Origin: Macrosoma leucophasiata | Lineage: Eukaryota > Arthropoda > Insecta > Lepidoptera > Hedylidae | Length of the DNA: 64,000 nt | NCBI GenBank assembly: GCA_036365455.1 | Contig: JAWQUS010000002.1 | Location: 5,952,001-6,016,000 of the forward strand | Reading direction: 5' to 3' | Part shown: piece after piece, positions 11,047-20,775 of the stretch | How positions within the stretch are numbered: position 1 is the first letter of the stretch | Layout: the number at the start of each line of letters is the position of its first letter | Notes under the pieces: model-generated | Database searches by the model: none | Seen by the model: only the letters and a program-made list of their open reading frames with translations | What the model was told of the DNA's origin: nothing | Program-made: the position numbers and the translations under genes

Positions 11047-11230
11047 AATGGTAGTGTTCTGCACTATCGTGTTCCGATGAGAAGACACATAATAACTAAG
11101 GTCTTAGGAGTGGCAACGCATCGTATTTTGACCTCTGGTCTTTGTGTTAGTGTATATCGACTGCATTCATCACTTAACATCAATGTGAACTGCATACTTG
11201 TTTGCCACTTTCAGTACATAAAAAATATGC
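11047..11230 (+). mobile_element. SINE-like retroposon, 5-prime truncated
   Basis: It begins at AATGGTAGTGTTCTGCACTA and runs to CACTTTCAGTACATAAAAAA. A block between GTGTTCCG and AATAACTAAGG is deleted, and the latter marks subfamily B. Confidence 0.75.
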
Positions 11231-11391
11231 CTGTTACCCAAGTCAATTACATAAAATAAATAAAATATTCATTCAGTAACTATGGTATAAAATTATAGTA
11301 AACAGTGGTCGGAGCTACCTTTTAAGCAACAAGTTTGCTTGTGATAGAAAATAAAAAATAACGCTAGGGTAGGTATTTTGTAGGTGTTGCG

Positions 11392-11428
11392 TTTGTGTGT
11401 GTGTGTGTGTGTGTGTGTTGTGTTGTGC
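11392..11428. repeat. GT dinucleotide microsatellite
   Basis: An uninterrupted TG run followed by TGTTGTGTTGTG. Confidence 0.9.
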
Positions 11429-11563
11429 ATCTGAAGGCATGTCTATAAGTGATTTTGATTTGATTCGATTTTGATTTGATTTACTTAAAATTCACATTGA
11501 TTATTTTTCAATGGCAGCCATTTCAATTCAACCATTCAATTACTTTTTTTATGTAACTTAAAT

Positions 11564-11985
11564 AGGTTTATTTATTTATTTATTTATGCTTCTATGCACC
11601 TTGTACATATGGCGGACTTAATGCCACTAGGCATTCTCTGACAGTCAACCATGGGGTCATGAGAAAGCTTTGTGTAGGGTGCGGAAAATAATACATAAAT
11701 GAAAATAATTACTTAGAGAAAAAAAAACGGTCATACGTTTTTTACAGTACATTAATACTTTATCGAATAATATTTAACGCTGTACTAAATATAACAATAG
11801 ACATATGGATAATAAGATACATATTATATAACTATATAATAATAATTAAGTATGTTGAAATTACACATAAATTTACATAAATATAGTTGTATAAATAAAT
11901 ATGCTTAATTTGTAAAAAAAAACTTGTAACTTTTATGACACACTTTCAGGTTAAGACAATTGACTCAATAGGTGTTTCTTAAGCT
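11564..11985 (-). mobile_element. LINE 3-prime untranslated region and tail
   Basis: On the minus strand it runs from the ORF2 stop through GGCATTAAGTCCGCC and ATATGTACAAGGTGCATAGAAG to a (TAAA)n tail at 11564-11587. This is the usual 3-prime end of lepidopteran CR1/Jockey-type LINEs. It shows the 3-prime end of the 11.6-13.3 kb element is intact. Confidence 0.75.
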
Positions 11986-12429
11986 TCACTTAAAAGAAAA
12001 TTTAGAGGAAGATTGCCGGATATCAACAGGGAGCATGTTCCAGAGTTTTATTGCCGATATAGCAAAAGAATGAGACATGAAACCGGAACGGTGAAAAGGA
12101 ATTGCCAAAGACATATTTTTAGATGAGCGTAAGCTAATATTATGGGAGTCACCCAAAATCCGAAATTTATTATTGAGATAAATGGGAGAACAAGGATCGT
12201 TTAAAACGGAGAAAAGTAAACAAAGAGACCTTACGTGTCTTCTTTGTCGGATGGGAAGCCATCTAAGCTTTGAACGATAGTGGGAAATATGATCAAATTT
12301 GCGTAAACCGAAAATATACCGAATGCAATTGTTGAGCAAACGATCCAGTTTGTTCAGAAGTTCTTCTGACATATTTGAACAACAAACATCAGCATAATCA
12401 ATGAGAGGGACAATAAGAGATTGTACCAA
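11986..12429 (-). pseudogene. LINE ORF2 C-terminal part (frameshifted from RT)
   Basis: The 147-codon frame begins MVQSLIVPLIDYADVCCSNM and holds the post-RT conserved region (NCIRYIFGLRKFDHISHYR, LRWLPIRQRR) of APE-type non-LTR retrotransposons. It continues the reverse transcriptase at 12354-13196 but in another frame, so a frameshift lies near 12430. The homologous region of the 46.9-kb LINE also reads NCIRYIFGLRK. It ends at the authentic C-terminus, followed by the 3-prime UTR. It is non-functional because of the frameshift and the missing 5-prime half. The family is CR1/Jockey-like; I cannot fix the clade by eye. Confidence 0.85.
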
Positions 12430-13196
12430 AAGAAAGTTTTAGTGCTAGAATGCAAAAAGTTTTTGAATCTATACAAAGTCCGCAGTGAGGCAATAGTGTT
12501 TTGACTTATGGTCATGACTTGTACCTTCCATTTCAGACAGGCATCTATATTCAATCCTAGGTTTTTAACGTTATCACAAAATGGAATTATAGAGTTTTCG
12601 AACGAAATAGGTACTAATTGACCGAAATTTATTTGCTGAATCTGAGAGGAGCTACCTAAAATAATAGATTGACATTTTGTTGTGTTTACTGAAATGCCAA
12701 ACTGACTAGACCATTCAGAGATCACACGAAGGTCATTATTAATTACGGAAATAGCGAAGTTCACATTATCGATATCAGCTTGAGCGTATATCTGCAGGTC
12801 GTCCGCGTACAGATGGTAAGAGCCGTGAAGATTAAAGGTGAGAATAAATAAATAATAATAAATAATAAAAATCTTTATTCGATAGATCAAATATGTTTTA
12901 CAATTAAGCTGTGGCAAGGGACTCCTTTTAAGAAGAATATTAATGAAGAAAGAAAATAGAAGAGGAGATAATATGCCGCCTAGCGGAACGCCAGCAGAGA
13001 GATTAACCCAGTTAGAGAACTCACTGTTACCTCGCACCGCCTGCTGGCGTCCACGAAGATATGAGGAAAACCATTCCTGACCCAGTGGCGCGGAGTTGAA
13101 ATGAGCGAGGATGGCTAGAAGTATATCATGATCAACGGTATTAAAAGCGTTGGAAAAGTCAATCAACACTAGTACAGTTACTTTTAAGTGCTCCAT
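12354..13196 (-). pseudogene. LINE reverse transcriptase, 5-prime truncated, with in-frame insert
   Basis: The 280-codon frame encodes the RT palm. Motif A is VLIDFSNAFNTVD (residues 10-22), motif B is SAGVPLGGILSPLLF (67-81) and motif C is YADD (130-133), followed by KCQSIILGSS. Between motifs B and C an extra tract of about 34 residues (about 88-121, nt 12834-12935) is encoded by an AT-rich insert resembling the 3-prime end of another retroelement (AATAAAGATTTTTATTATTT on the minus strand). The insert keeps the frame open but separates catalytic motifs that normally lie close together. Upstream codons NVIEDVRSG continue in frame to about 13257, where the element is truncated. The endonuclease is missing and the C-terminus is frameshifted, so this is a dead copy. 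Confidence 0.9.
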
Positions 13197-13257
13197 ACCG
13201 GATCTTACATCCTCAATGACATTGAGAAGGTTTTCATTGACATTGAGGAGTTTACAA

Positions 13258-13895
13258 CATTTTAAATGCGAAGTCTCGCTTTGCTACTTTTAAAATATTA
13301 ATTTTATCTGGATATCGAAAATGACGATAAAAATATGATTATTTATGTTCATAAAGTTGTGAATATTTTCATTATCAGAAAAAGGGAATTTAACAACAGC
13401 AAAAAGCTATGTGAGTGTGAAGCATTTATATTGCATACATATTTTTTGCAAAACGAAATATAAATGCTCAAATAAATACATTTATTTCACTAGGTATATT
13501 CATCCGTATTTAATTATATAGGATTATCGGTTAATTCATTTCGATATTTTACTCTCTCATTTAAACGTAAAGCCGTGGACCCACTGCAGCGCACGGAGAG
13601 GATACGCACGCAGGTCAAGCTTCGTCTTTCAAGAAAATATATGAGATAGTGTCCACTGTAACCCACGGTCACGCTATGGCACGTATATAATTAATACCAT
13701 ACCATACGAATGCAACGCTTGGTTATTAACTTCTAGTGGAGATGTAGTTTTAACGTACCTGAAACAAAAAAAAAGGAATTAGTGCAACGTTAGGGTACTA
13801 CGCAAAAAAGACCGGCTAACGACCATTGTGCCATCGGTTTACTTTAAAAGTCAACGGACAATAGTAAAAAAACAAAAAACTGCAAAAATCCATCC
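13258..13895. other. no gene seen; possible degraded repeat at 13565-13690
   Basis: AT-rich, with a GC-richer patch near 13570-13615 (CACTGCAGCGCACGGAGAG). No domain is recognised. Confidence 0.4.
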
Positions 13896-13899
13896 ATTA

Positions 13900-14098
13900 G
13901 GCGTCTATTCGACAATAGGCTATGCTGTCAGTTTTACCACAGTTATTGTGACTGACGAATAACCCACGGTGACTGATGGATTGATTGACAGTTATCAGGA
14001 TATTTTAAGTATAATTATTCTATTCAGCAGCTATCAGTCTACCATTATTCATAATTGATTGAATTGAATGACGATGGCATAAATATATAATGGACGCC
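13900..14098. mobile_element. TA-flanked MITE
   Basis: The 199-bp element has terminal GGCGTCTATT and AATGGACGCC, both abutting TA. The interior contains repeated GACTGA and ACAGTTAT motifs and no coding sequence. Confidence 0.6.
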
Positions 14099-14649
14099 TA
14101 ATTTAAATGTTCTCATTGGTGGAATTGTTCAAAGACTAGTACGAGTATATCAATATCAGCGTTGCGCCGGTGGAATTTGTTGCAAAAAATTGCTTGACAC
14201 GAATAAAAAGTGAGAGAAATTCAGCCATTTTATGTGTTGTAGTAGTAGCCGATTTCATTAAATTGATTGGTATTTAGGGTTACATTCCTATGTCATTAAG
14301 TAAGAGAATTTGGACATATATAAATTTCTAAGGGAAAAAAAGAAAGCTTTAGAACTCTCTGTTTTCCATATACCTAAGGACATAGATTTGGAACCTAGAT
14401 TATGAGTTGTCAGCATGAGATTCTAAAAATCATAGCGAACGCTTACAAGTAACTTACGGATCCTGGCTAGCTCTTCAGGCAAACACATTCGGGCAGCATG
14501 AAACGGCATGCTCGAGTGGCAGACTACATGTAAACAAACGTTCTAGAACAAACTAGACCCGCACTGTGTTGCCAATTACTGCCCCATAAACAAGTGTTTG
14601 TTACAGTTTAAATGTTCGAAACAAAGGAATTGTTCGAAAAGTATAGTAT

Positions 14650-14702
14650 AGGTTAGTTTGGGAGTGTTGTATACGCGAGAAAATCCGCAAGTTTAATTTC
14701 TA
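14650..14702 (+). repeat. 3-prime end of the CGAAACGTCGG foldback family
   Basis: GGGAGTGTTGTATACGCGAG followed by AAAATCCGCAAG and TTTAATTTCTAC matches the right end of the elements at 28496-28735 and 53495-53657. Only this end is present. Confidence 0.7.
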
Positions 14703-15594
14703 CGTACCTATACACAATATCAGTATTATGTCGATAGAATTATTTCGAACTTGTAAGGTAGTAAAATTGGTAGATTACTACCTTTGATCAATATTATGGT
14801 CCAAGAGCTAGTGAACCCTTCGAGTATCGGAACGCCCGTAAACCTAGATTTTTTTGTAGGGATGAGTCATAATATGCTAAGTACATAGGTACGATAACCA
14901 TAACCACCAAGAAATGGAATAAAATAAGAGCACCACACGCCTCTTTCAAAGTTCCCGCCAGAACTCACAGCGTTTTGCGACCATAATTGTTGCGCCTTAT
15001 TTATATTTGTAGTGGTGTTTCCATGACAACGGAAGTGTGTTTCCATGACAATGAAATTGTTAGGACGAATTAAATAAATTATGTATCGAGCGTATCATGT
15101 ACCTAATGTAAATTGTGCATCAATTAGCCTGCTTTTGATATACGATTGAGTCGCTCATTTGCAGTAAACAATTCGTGATTTTATTTAAATATCCGAACAC
15201 ACAAACATTAAACTTTAAGACGCAACATAAATGGTCGCAATCGAGTCAGATCTAAAATATGGAAGTAACTTTTCTCATCAGAAATCCAGATGACGTCACG
15301 GGTTGATCCTTGCCAGGTGATGGTTTTTGTATTTAGCATGTCCCTACAAATATTTCTAGCTCTAATGAACATGATTACATAGGACATAATTGATCGAAGC
15401 TAAGCTAAGCTAGAAATACGAATAATAAATCTCAGACGCCATTTTAAGTATATTGGGGAATAAGCCGTATTAAAAAAAAATGGAAAAATAAAGTGACCAT
15501 GTGTCGGTTGTGACTGACGAAAACACAGACATACGTCCGAGTGATCTTACAAGGATTCCGTTTTTTCCTTGAGGTAAGGAAGGGAACAAAAAAA
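14703..15594. other. no gene or recognised element seen
   Basis: AT-rich, with short imperfect repeats such as GTTTCCATGACAA twice near 15015-15050. No domain-bearing reading frame. Confidence 0.5.
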
Positions 15595-16115
15595 TACGCT
15601 TACATTTTACATACACACCACATAGAATAGACGTAAGACACGGACCCGACGCAGTCGCGACGCCCGCTTAATCTACTTACATACACATTGTTTACTGCCG
15701 TCGCGACGTAAAACATACAGAAAGGAGGTGGTGCACGTTTGCGCGGGCGCAAGCGGGGTAGCGGAAGGCACGCGGAGAGTGGGCGCTCGCCAGCGTCACA
15801 GTACAAATATGAACAGTATGGAAACTACGTATAAAACGTTCGAAACGGTACACTAGCACAAATATGCACATCGATGCCAGGAAATGAGTATAAATCATCC
15901 TCTCTCCTACATTGCGGTGCCCAACAGGGTCCATAATCCTAATGTTGTAGGTACATTATGGTGCAATAAAGTATTGAGTATTGAGTATTGAAAAGCCCAG
16001 TGCGCGCAGGCAGTCGCGCCCGTTCTTTATGTTTTAAAAAGTCGCGACGGCACCCTGGCTGCGACGGTTCCGCGCCCCGTCCGCGTCTTGCGACTTTTCT
16101 GTGTAGCCAGCGCCT
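15595..16115. mobile_element. GC-rich inverted-repeat region split by a LINE tail
   Basis: GTCGCGACG motifs recur in both orientations (GCCGTCGCGAC near 15697, GTCGCGACGGC near 16041) in an otherwise AT-rich setting, which suggests a GC-rich MITE. At 15950-15990, ATTATGGTGCAATAAAGTAT then repeated TGAGTAT looks like a LINE 3-prime tail inserted in it. Minus-strand open frames of 68-80 codons are arginine-rich by composition and not convincing genes. Confidence 0.45.
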
Positions 16116-16579
16116 AAAAGTTTGATATTTTTTACAATCAGTTTAATAGATAAGAGTACTTATTAATATCTTAGCTGAGGTATTATTTTATTCGACAGCG
16201 TATTTTATTTAGCAAGAAGTGCCACGTAACTAACACCGACATTACTTAAAACTTAAGTAATTTATACTCGCACACTGCATAGTTTCACACGACGTACCTA
16301 ATTTTATCAGTTTCTAAGTTATGATTGATGAAGATTTTATCACATACTTGTCTTCGATGTAACAAGAAATATTGGTTTCTTACTACTTTCATGAATACTG
16401 TGGGTGATATTTTAGGATATATTACTTTGGAAGTAGTTTGTAAGGTCGTGAAGGAGAGTTCTGTGGAATTATTATATTGTTAGAAGTTTGGAGCTAAGAT
16501 TAGGGTTGACAATATTTCTGCGTGTGGTCATTGTTTTTAATGTAACGTAAGTAAACGTAAGCCAGCAAACATGCAGCTA

Positions 16580-16705
16580 TACAGCAAAAATTCAAAACCA
16601 AAATTAGCCAAATCGGTCCCGTCGTTCCCGATTTTTAACGAGACTAACGAACAGAAATTGATGGATTTATCCAGTGCAAACAAAATCACTTGATCTCCAA
16701 ACGAT
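16580..16705 (-). repeat. Helitron-like fragment
   Basis: It shares ATTCAAAACCAAAATTAGCC, AAATCGGTCC and CGAGACTAACGAACAG with the fuller element at 25367-25582. The CTAG end is missing. Confidence 0.5.
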
Positions 16706-16746
16706 AGTTTATTAATAATAGCTAATAGTTCCACATGTAGGTATGT

Positions 16747-17665
16747 GGTACTATTCAACTAGACATAGAATCAATGTTTGATTCGACAGCAATAGCGCAG
16801 TGAACCATTAACCGCAGGAACACATTCTCAGATTAAGCTTCGACCCCAACACTAATCAATGGTTTGTGCGGCCTCTCGCCGACTTGATTACACCCAACCT
16901 TGTAGATGTTCATGTGAGGTGAGCTAAATTTAAGTATGTATGTATGTATGTTCACGCCAGGTCCCTAACGAGGTAGGCAGAGAGTGTAGAGCGCCAGATA
17001 TCCCGGTTCTGACAAACCTCTCGTGCCTCGTCTACTTTCATCATTCTCTTCTAAATTTAAGTGATTGCTGAAATTCTGTTAGGACTTTGAGGTTAACTGC
17101 TGCAGATGTAATCGTTTGTTTAGGTTAATTTTATCCATCTAATAATACGTTAAGATAAGTCTCATTTTTGTTGAGCATCTGGCCATGATATTCGTTCCGT
17201 TTTTACCATTCGCGAACTGGCCTATTACCAAATTAAGGTACCTTTTATGGCTCCAAAGAGTTAACTAGCAGATCACAACTATTCAAAACACGTTATTTTG
17301 TCTAAATATTTATAGTCCACAACATTTAAACCATCAACTGCTTTGAAGTTTGAGCTGACTTATTTTTTTGTTTAGTTTATTTCATTTGGAGCATACAAAA
17401 TCAGTTAATCCTCAAACTATATGTGGCATTAACGGTTCAACTTGATATAGAATCCATGTTTAATTCGGATGCAATCGCGCAGTGAACCGCAGGAACACAC
17501 TGTCAGATTTAGCTTCGACCCCAACACTAATCAGCGGTTTGTGCGGCCACTCGCCGACTTGATTACACCAAGACCCCATCTTGTATATATACTGAGGTCA
17601 AATCCATACGTGGTGAGCCAAATTTAGGTGACCACTGAAATTCGGTTAAGATTTGAAATTTACTG
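16747..17665. repeat. direct duplication, first copy carrying a LINE insertion
   Basis: 16747-17091 and 17434-17665 share GTTTGTGCGGCC, CTCGCCGACTTGATTACACC, AGCTTCGACCCCAACACTAA and flanking sequence. The first copy is interrupted at 16935-17050 by a LINE 3-prime end; the second copy reads straight through. Confidence 0.85.
16924..17061 (-). mobile_element. short RTE-like LINE insertion with 11-bp target duplication
   Basis: The 116-bp insert 16935-17050 is the 3-prime end of the TATG-tailed LINE in reverse (TTCACGCCAGGTCCCTAACG, GTAGGCAGAGAGTGTAGAGC). It is flanked by CTAAATTTAAG at 16924-16934 and 17051-17061. The paralogous copy near 17610 has only one such sequence and serves as an empty site. 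Confidence 0.9.
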
Positions 17666-17762
17666 TCACACGTGTTTTAATATTGATTTGATTTGTATAT
17701 TTTTTTTGATGGGATTACTATCATTTGTGTCGAATTTTTCAGAGTCATTTTTGTTTTATTGG

Positions 17763-17908
17763 TGGTAGAGTTTCAGGTGTAGGAGCTCGAGGGCGTAGGC
17801 ACCACTGCATTACCTAACTTATCTGCCGCTAAATGGTAGTGTTCGGCACTATCGTGTTCCGGTTAAATGGTAATGTATGTCTCCGTAATAACTTTCACAG
17901 AGATGACA
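17763..17908 (+). mobile_element. SINE-like retroposon, subfamily B, 3-prime truncated
   Basis: It runs from GGTAGAGTTTCAGGTGTAGG to AACTTTCACAGAGATGACA. The head, with GTGTTCGGCACTATCGTG, is well kept, but the A-rich tail is missing. Confidence 0.75.
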
Positions 17909-18148
17909 TTTTATGAACCTAATTACTACTTCTTGTATGTAAGACATTTTTTACCACAAACAGGCCTCTGACAAAATTTTCAAATTTATCTTGGATAGAG
18001 TGGTGCAGAACATTACCACGGTAAATAGATAAAGATACAACTCGAACACTCTACGCTACAGTATAACCAACTAGTTAGTTTTTATATATTTTTCGGCTAA
18101 AATACAATTGTTCCTTTCCAACATAGGTTACCTTAAATAAAGGAATAG

Positions 18149-18665
18149 TTTCGTAAAGGTCGATTTACATCAGACAAGCGAATGCTCATTCTATCCCCAC
18201 TATATCAAATTCTTTTAGTGAGCAGGCGTAGAGCATTATTTCGTTGTTTTTAGTGTGTCCGCAAAGATTCTATAGAATATTCTAAGAATGCTCGCTCGCT
18301 CGACGTAAACGGTGCTAGACTGCGCGAATTGTTGCTTAGAGCGTTCTCTTGCGTGTTTGGACGTGCTCACGCCCCTGAGCGGTCTCTTCAAAGCGTTCTT
18401 GTTCTAGCGATTGTATACATATCTTATCGATTTAATTATGGATTGGTCTAAAGAAAAATATTTATTAATGATAGAAGCCTACCAAAATTAAACACAATGA
18501 GCTCAACACTAGCTTTCGTACACACTAAACGATTATAAAAAAAGAATGCTCTTGTTCTAGTTCTAGCTGAATACGAGTTTTCGTTTACATTAAAAGATCA
18601 CGAAAGAATGCTCTTGTTCTAGCTCTAGCTCTGTGTTCGTTTGATGTAAATCGAAATTTACGAAA
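18149..18665 (+). mobile_element. Harbinger/ISL2EU-like deletion derivative
   Basis: TTTCGTAAAGGTCGATTTAC at the left and the reverse complement TTTCGTAAATTTCGATTTAC at the right form terminal repeats extending to CATCA. Subterminal blocks repeat AATGCTCTTGTTCTAG several times. It retains a short reading-frame start (18438-18491). The superfamily call rests on the GGTCGATTTACATCA-type ends and the MADF-like start, and is an inference. Confidence 0.6.
18438..18491 (+). pseudogene. truncated start of a MADF/Myb-SANT-like transposon protein
   Basis: ATG opens MDWSKEKYLLMIEAYQN and then TAA. The W-x-x-E-x-x-x-x-L/I-I-E-x-Y pattern is the first helix of MADF or Myb/SANT DNA-binding domains. Such proteins accompany the nuclease in Harbinger-type transposons and are also common host proteins. 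It lies inside terminal inverted repeats, which favours a transposon origin. Only 17 residues remain. Confidence 0.5.
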
Positions 18666-18817
18666 ACCTTGAGACAGACTTTTCCCTTACAATCGACACA
18701 TAAACGGTATCGCCGGTTCCCGACACCAGAAAGCCACTCGACTCTAGATAACTAAGCTCCACTTAAGAGGTAAAGTGCGATTCACTGTTCCTCAGCTATA
18801 ACCGCTATCCTGGATAT

Positions 18818-18895
18818 TATAGCAGTTTGCTTACCAGGGGTGTTTCACGGGATCAGAAAATCGAAATTAACGAAGACTGACATGTTCCGTGGTTT
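18818..18895 (+). repeat. third copy of the terminal repeat seen at 19.3 and 20.8 kb
   Basis: CAGTTTGCTTACCAGGGGTG, ATCGAAATTAACGAAGACTG and ACATGTTCC match the block at 20800-20892 in the same orientation. Confidence 0.65.
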
Positions 18896-19468
18896 CATGG
18901 TCTTCGATTGAAGATGTTTAATTTGTGCATCCATTTTCAATTATTTTGATAATTCAAAACAATGAAAACAGTTTAATGAAAATAGTTTTGTTGTTAGTTA
19001 ATTTTTGAGTGATTATTTTTTTATATCTATATTTACTATTTTTTATTATTTTCGTTTATAAATATTGACAAAGCGTACATTTATTACTACGAGTATTCAC
19101 TTATTTTTGTATCTGGACTTTATGGAAAACTTTAACGTATGTGATAAAAACTGCGTTACAGTCAGTATGTTATAATAACCATTACAAATCAAGACGTAAT
19201 AAAGGGATCGCTTCTACATAAACCGCGTTATCTAAAAAAAGATCGCCGGCAGCCTTTATATCCTCCAATCAGCAGCGTGATGTTTTGTGAGTGCGTAATT
19301 TTTCCTTTGAACAATTTCGACAAAGTGGATGTACAAATTAAACACCGTTTAACCGTAATCACACGCGCACCAGGGAACACGTCAGTCTTCATTAACCACG
19401 ATTCTGATATCCCTTAATACATACACCAATTATTTTTTATTTTTAAAGAAAAATGGAAAGAAAAATTT

Positions 19469-19544
19469 GGCTTCAGGCGAGGCTCGAACTCGCGACCTAC
19501 TGGGAATCTAGTCCAGCCGCTCTTCCAATTGAGCTACTGAAGCC
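19469..19544 (-). repeat. tRNA-like module (array 1, minus)
   Basis: The 76-nt domain has a 7-bp acceptor stem (GGCTTCA/TGAAGCC), a D-arm (GCTC/GAGC) and a T-arm (GCGAG TTCGAGC CTCGC). The anticodon arm is weak: CTGGA against CCCAG with loop CTAGATT, one mismatch and a 2-nt linker. It is flanked by AAATTTT rather than tRNA-gene context. I treat it as a pseudo-tRNA carried by a repeat, not as a gene. Confidence 0.75.
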
Positions 19545-19636
19545 CTGCCCGATTTGTCAAATCTTTCCTTCACATCTATTGCATTGCATTATGGTAGCAG
19601 TAGCGCCATCTATTACCAACTATGCTGGTTAGGCAG

Positions 19637-19712
19637 GGCTTCAGTAGCTCAATTGGAAGAGCGGCTGGACTAGATTCCCAGTAGGTCGCGAGTTCGAGCC
19701 TCGCCTGAAGCC
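19637..19712 (+). repeat. tRNA-like module (array 1, plus 1)
   Basis: Same sequence as the minus-strand module at 19469-19544, in opposite orientation. The A-box (TAGCTCAATTGG) and B-box (GAGTTCGAGCC) are intact, so an internal Pol III promoter is possible. Confidence 0.75.
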
Positions 19713-19946
19713 AAATTTTTCTTTCCATTTTTTCTTTAAAAATAAAAAATATATTTCACAAGCATGTGTTAATGCGAAATAATATCAAACAATTATTAAG
19801 GGTAAAAGCGACTTCTTTACGATATTCAATAAACTGAAAAGTCTATTATATCGGTTGCCTAACTAGCATAGTTGGTAATAGATGGCGCTACTGCTACCAT
19901 AAAGCAATGCAATAGATGTGAAGGAAAGATTTGACAAACCGGGCAG

Positions 19947-20022
19947 GGCTTCAGTAGCTCAATTGGAAGAGCGGCTGGACTAGATTCCCAGTAGGTCGCG
20001 AGTTCGAGCCTCGCCTGAAGCC
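19947..20022 (+). repeat. tRNA-like module (array 1, plus 2)
   Basis: Identical to the module at 19637-19712 and starting 310 bp downstream of it. TTTTTC follows within 10 nt of the domain and could act as a Pol III terminator. Confidence 0.75.
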
Positions 20023-20118
20023 AAATTTTTCTTTCCATTTTTCTTTAAAAATAAAAAATATATTTCACAAGCATGTGTTAATGCGAAATAATATCAAACA
20101 AATACACCAATTACCTTA

Positions 20119-20164
20119 AAATTATACCACTTTGTTAACAAGAGTTAACAAAGTGGTATAATTT
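20119..20164. repeat. perfect 21-bp inverted repeat
   Basis: The arms at 20119-20139 and 20144-20164 are exact reverse complements with a 4-nt spacer (AAGA). It starts 6 bp after the target duplication of array 1. Confidence 0.85.
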
Positions 20165-20232
20165 CGATAAACTGATTACTAATCACACTTTTAAATCTAA
20201 GTATCTAAACCATGAACCAAATATTCATAATA

Positions 20233-20560
20233 TGAAGCGTGCATGGCCCCGCGGCTGGTGAAGATCGTAAGCAATCTACTCGGTTAAGCGATACGGGCGC
20301 GGTCGGGTGTGTGATGGGTGACCGCTAGTGGCAAATTTAAATGCGCGTTTTCGTGCTTCGGAAGGCACGTTAAGCCGTCGATCCTGGTTGCTATCGAGTC
20401 GTCGTCGAGAGATAGCAGTCGTTTAACATTGTCGGAAGCCTTATGGGCGGGTTGAAAACATTAAACAGTGGGTTGGCCACTAAACTGTATCTTCATCAAC
20501 CCGCATTGGAGCAACGTGGTAGAGTAAACTCCAGGGCTCCCCAAAAAAACTACTATTTAG
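20233..20560 (+). mobile_element. 5S-rRNA-derived SINE, copy 1
   Basis: GGTTAAGCGATACGGGCGCGG and later GATGGGTGACCGC line up with the internal promoter of 5S rRNA (box A GTTAAGC...CGGGC and box C GGATGGGTGACCGC). Downstream lies the GGCACGTTAAGCCGTCG domain and a 3-prime part ending TAGAGTAAACTCCAGGGCT. It is a retroposon of the 5S-derived (SINE3) class, not a 5S gene. Confidence 0.8.
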
Positions 20561-20629
20561 AAGTCGGGCCGTAGAACTTAAGGTAGCTCTTAAAAATTAC
20601 ATCATCCAAGTAGAAGTGAAAATTACATT

Positions 20630-20775
20630 ACCGAAATCTCACTGGGCTTCGATAGCTTCGGTAAACAGAGATCGCAGGTTCTATCTTCAGCCAAAGTATT
20701 TTTTTTTTCGATTTGTCTTAAAAATCTTTCAAATAATGCACTACGATGTGTGATTGCGAAAAAAAAATTACTTAT
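20630..20775 (+). mobile_element. tRNA-like repeat with the GTGTGATTGCGAAA tail
   Basis: GGGCTTCGATAGCTTCGGTA and GATCGCAGGTTC form a degraded tRNA-like head. The tail CGATGTGTGATTGCGAAAAA resembles the right end of the tRNA-like arrays (GCATGTGTTAATGCGAAATA). It is thus a divergent member of that group. AAAATTAC occurs near both ends and may be a target duplication. Confidence 0.5.

Larger units (their letters stand above)
19421..20113. mobile_element. tRNA-like array 1 with 12-bp target duplication
   Basis: The insert 19433-20101 is flanked by ATACACCAATTA (19421-19432 and 20102-20113). It holds one tRNA-like module on the minus strand (19469-19544) and two on the plus strand (19637-19712 and 19947-20022), the latter spaced 310 bp apart in tandem. 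Each module is embedded in a conserved context: GAAGGAAAGATTTGACAAA before it and AAATTTTTCTTTCCATTTTT after it. The right end reads GCATGTGTTAATGCGAAATA. The flanking duplication shows it arrived as a unit. Confidence 0.9.

Noticed and set aside
19637..19712. A genuine tRNA gene
   Set aside because: Acceptor, D- and T-arms fold, but the anticodon stem has a mismatch and a 2-nt linker, the loop would give AGA without the long variable arm of a Ser tRNA, and the module is part of a mobile array. No canonical tRNA identity fits.
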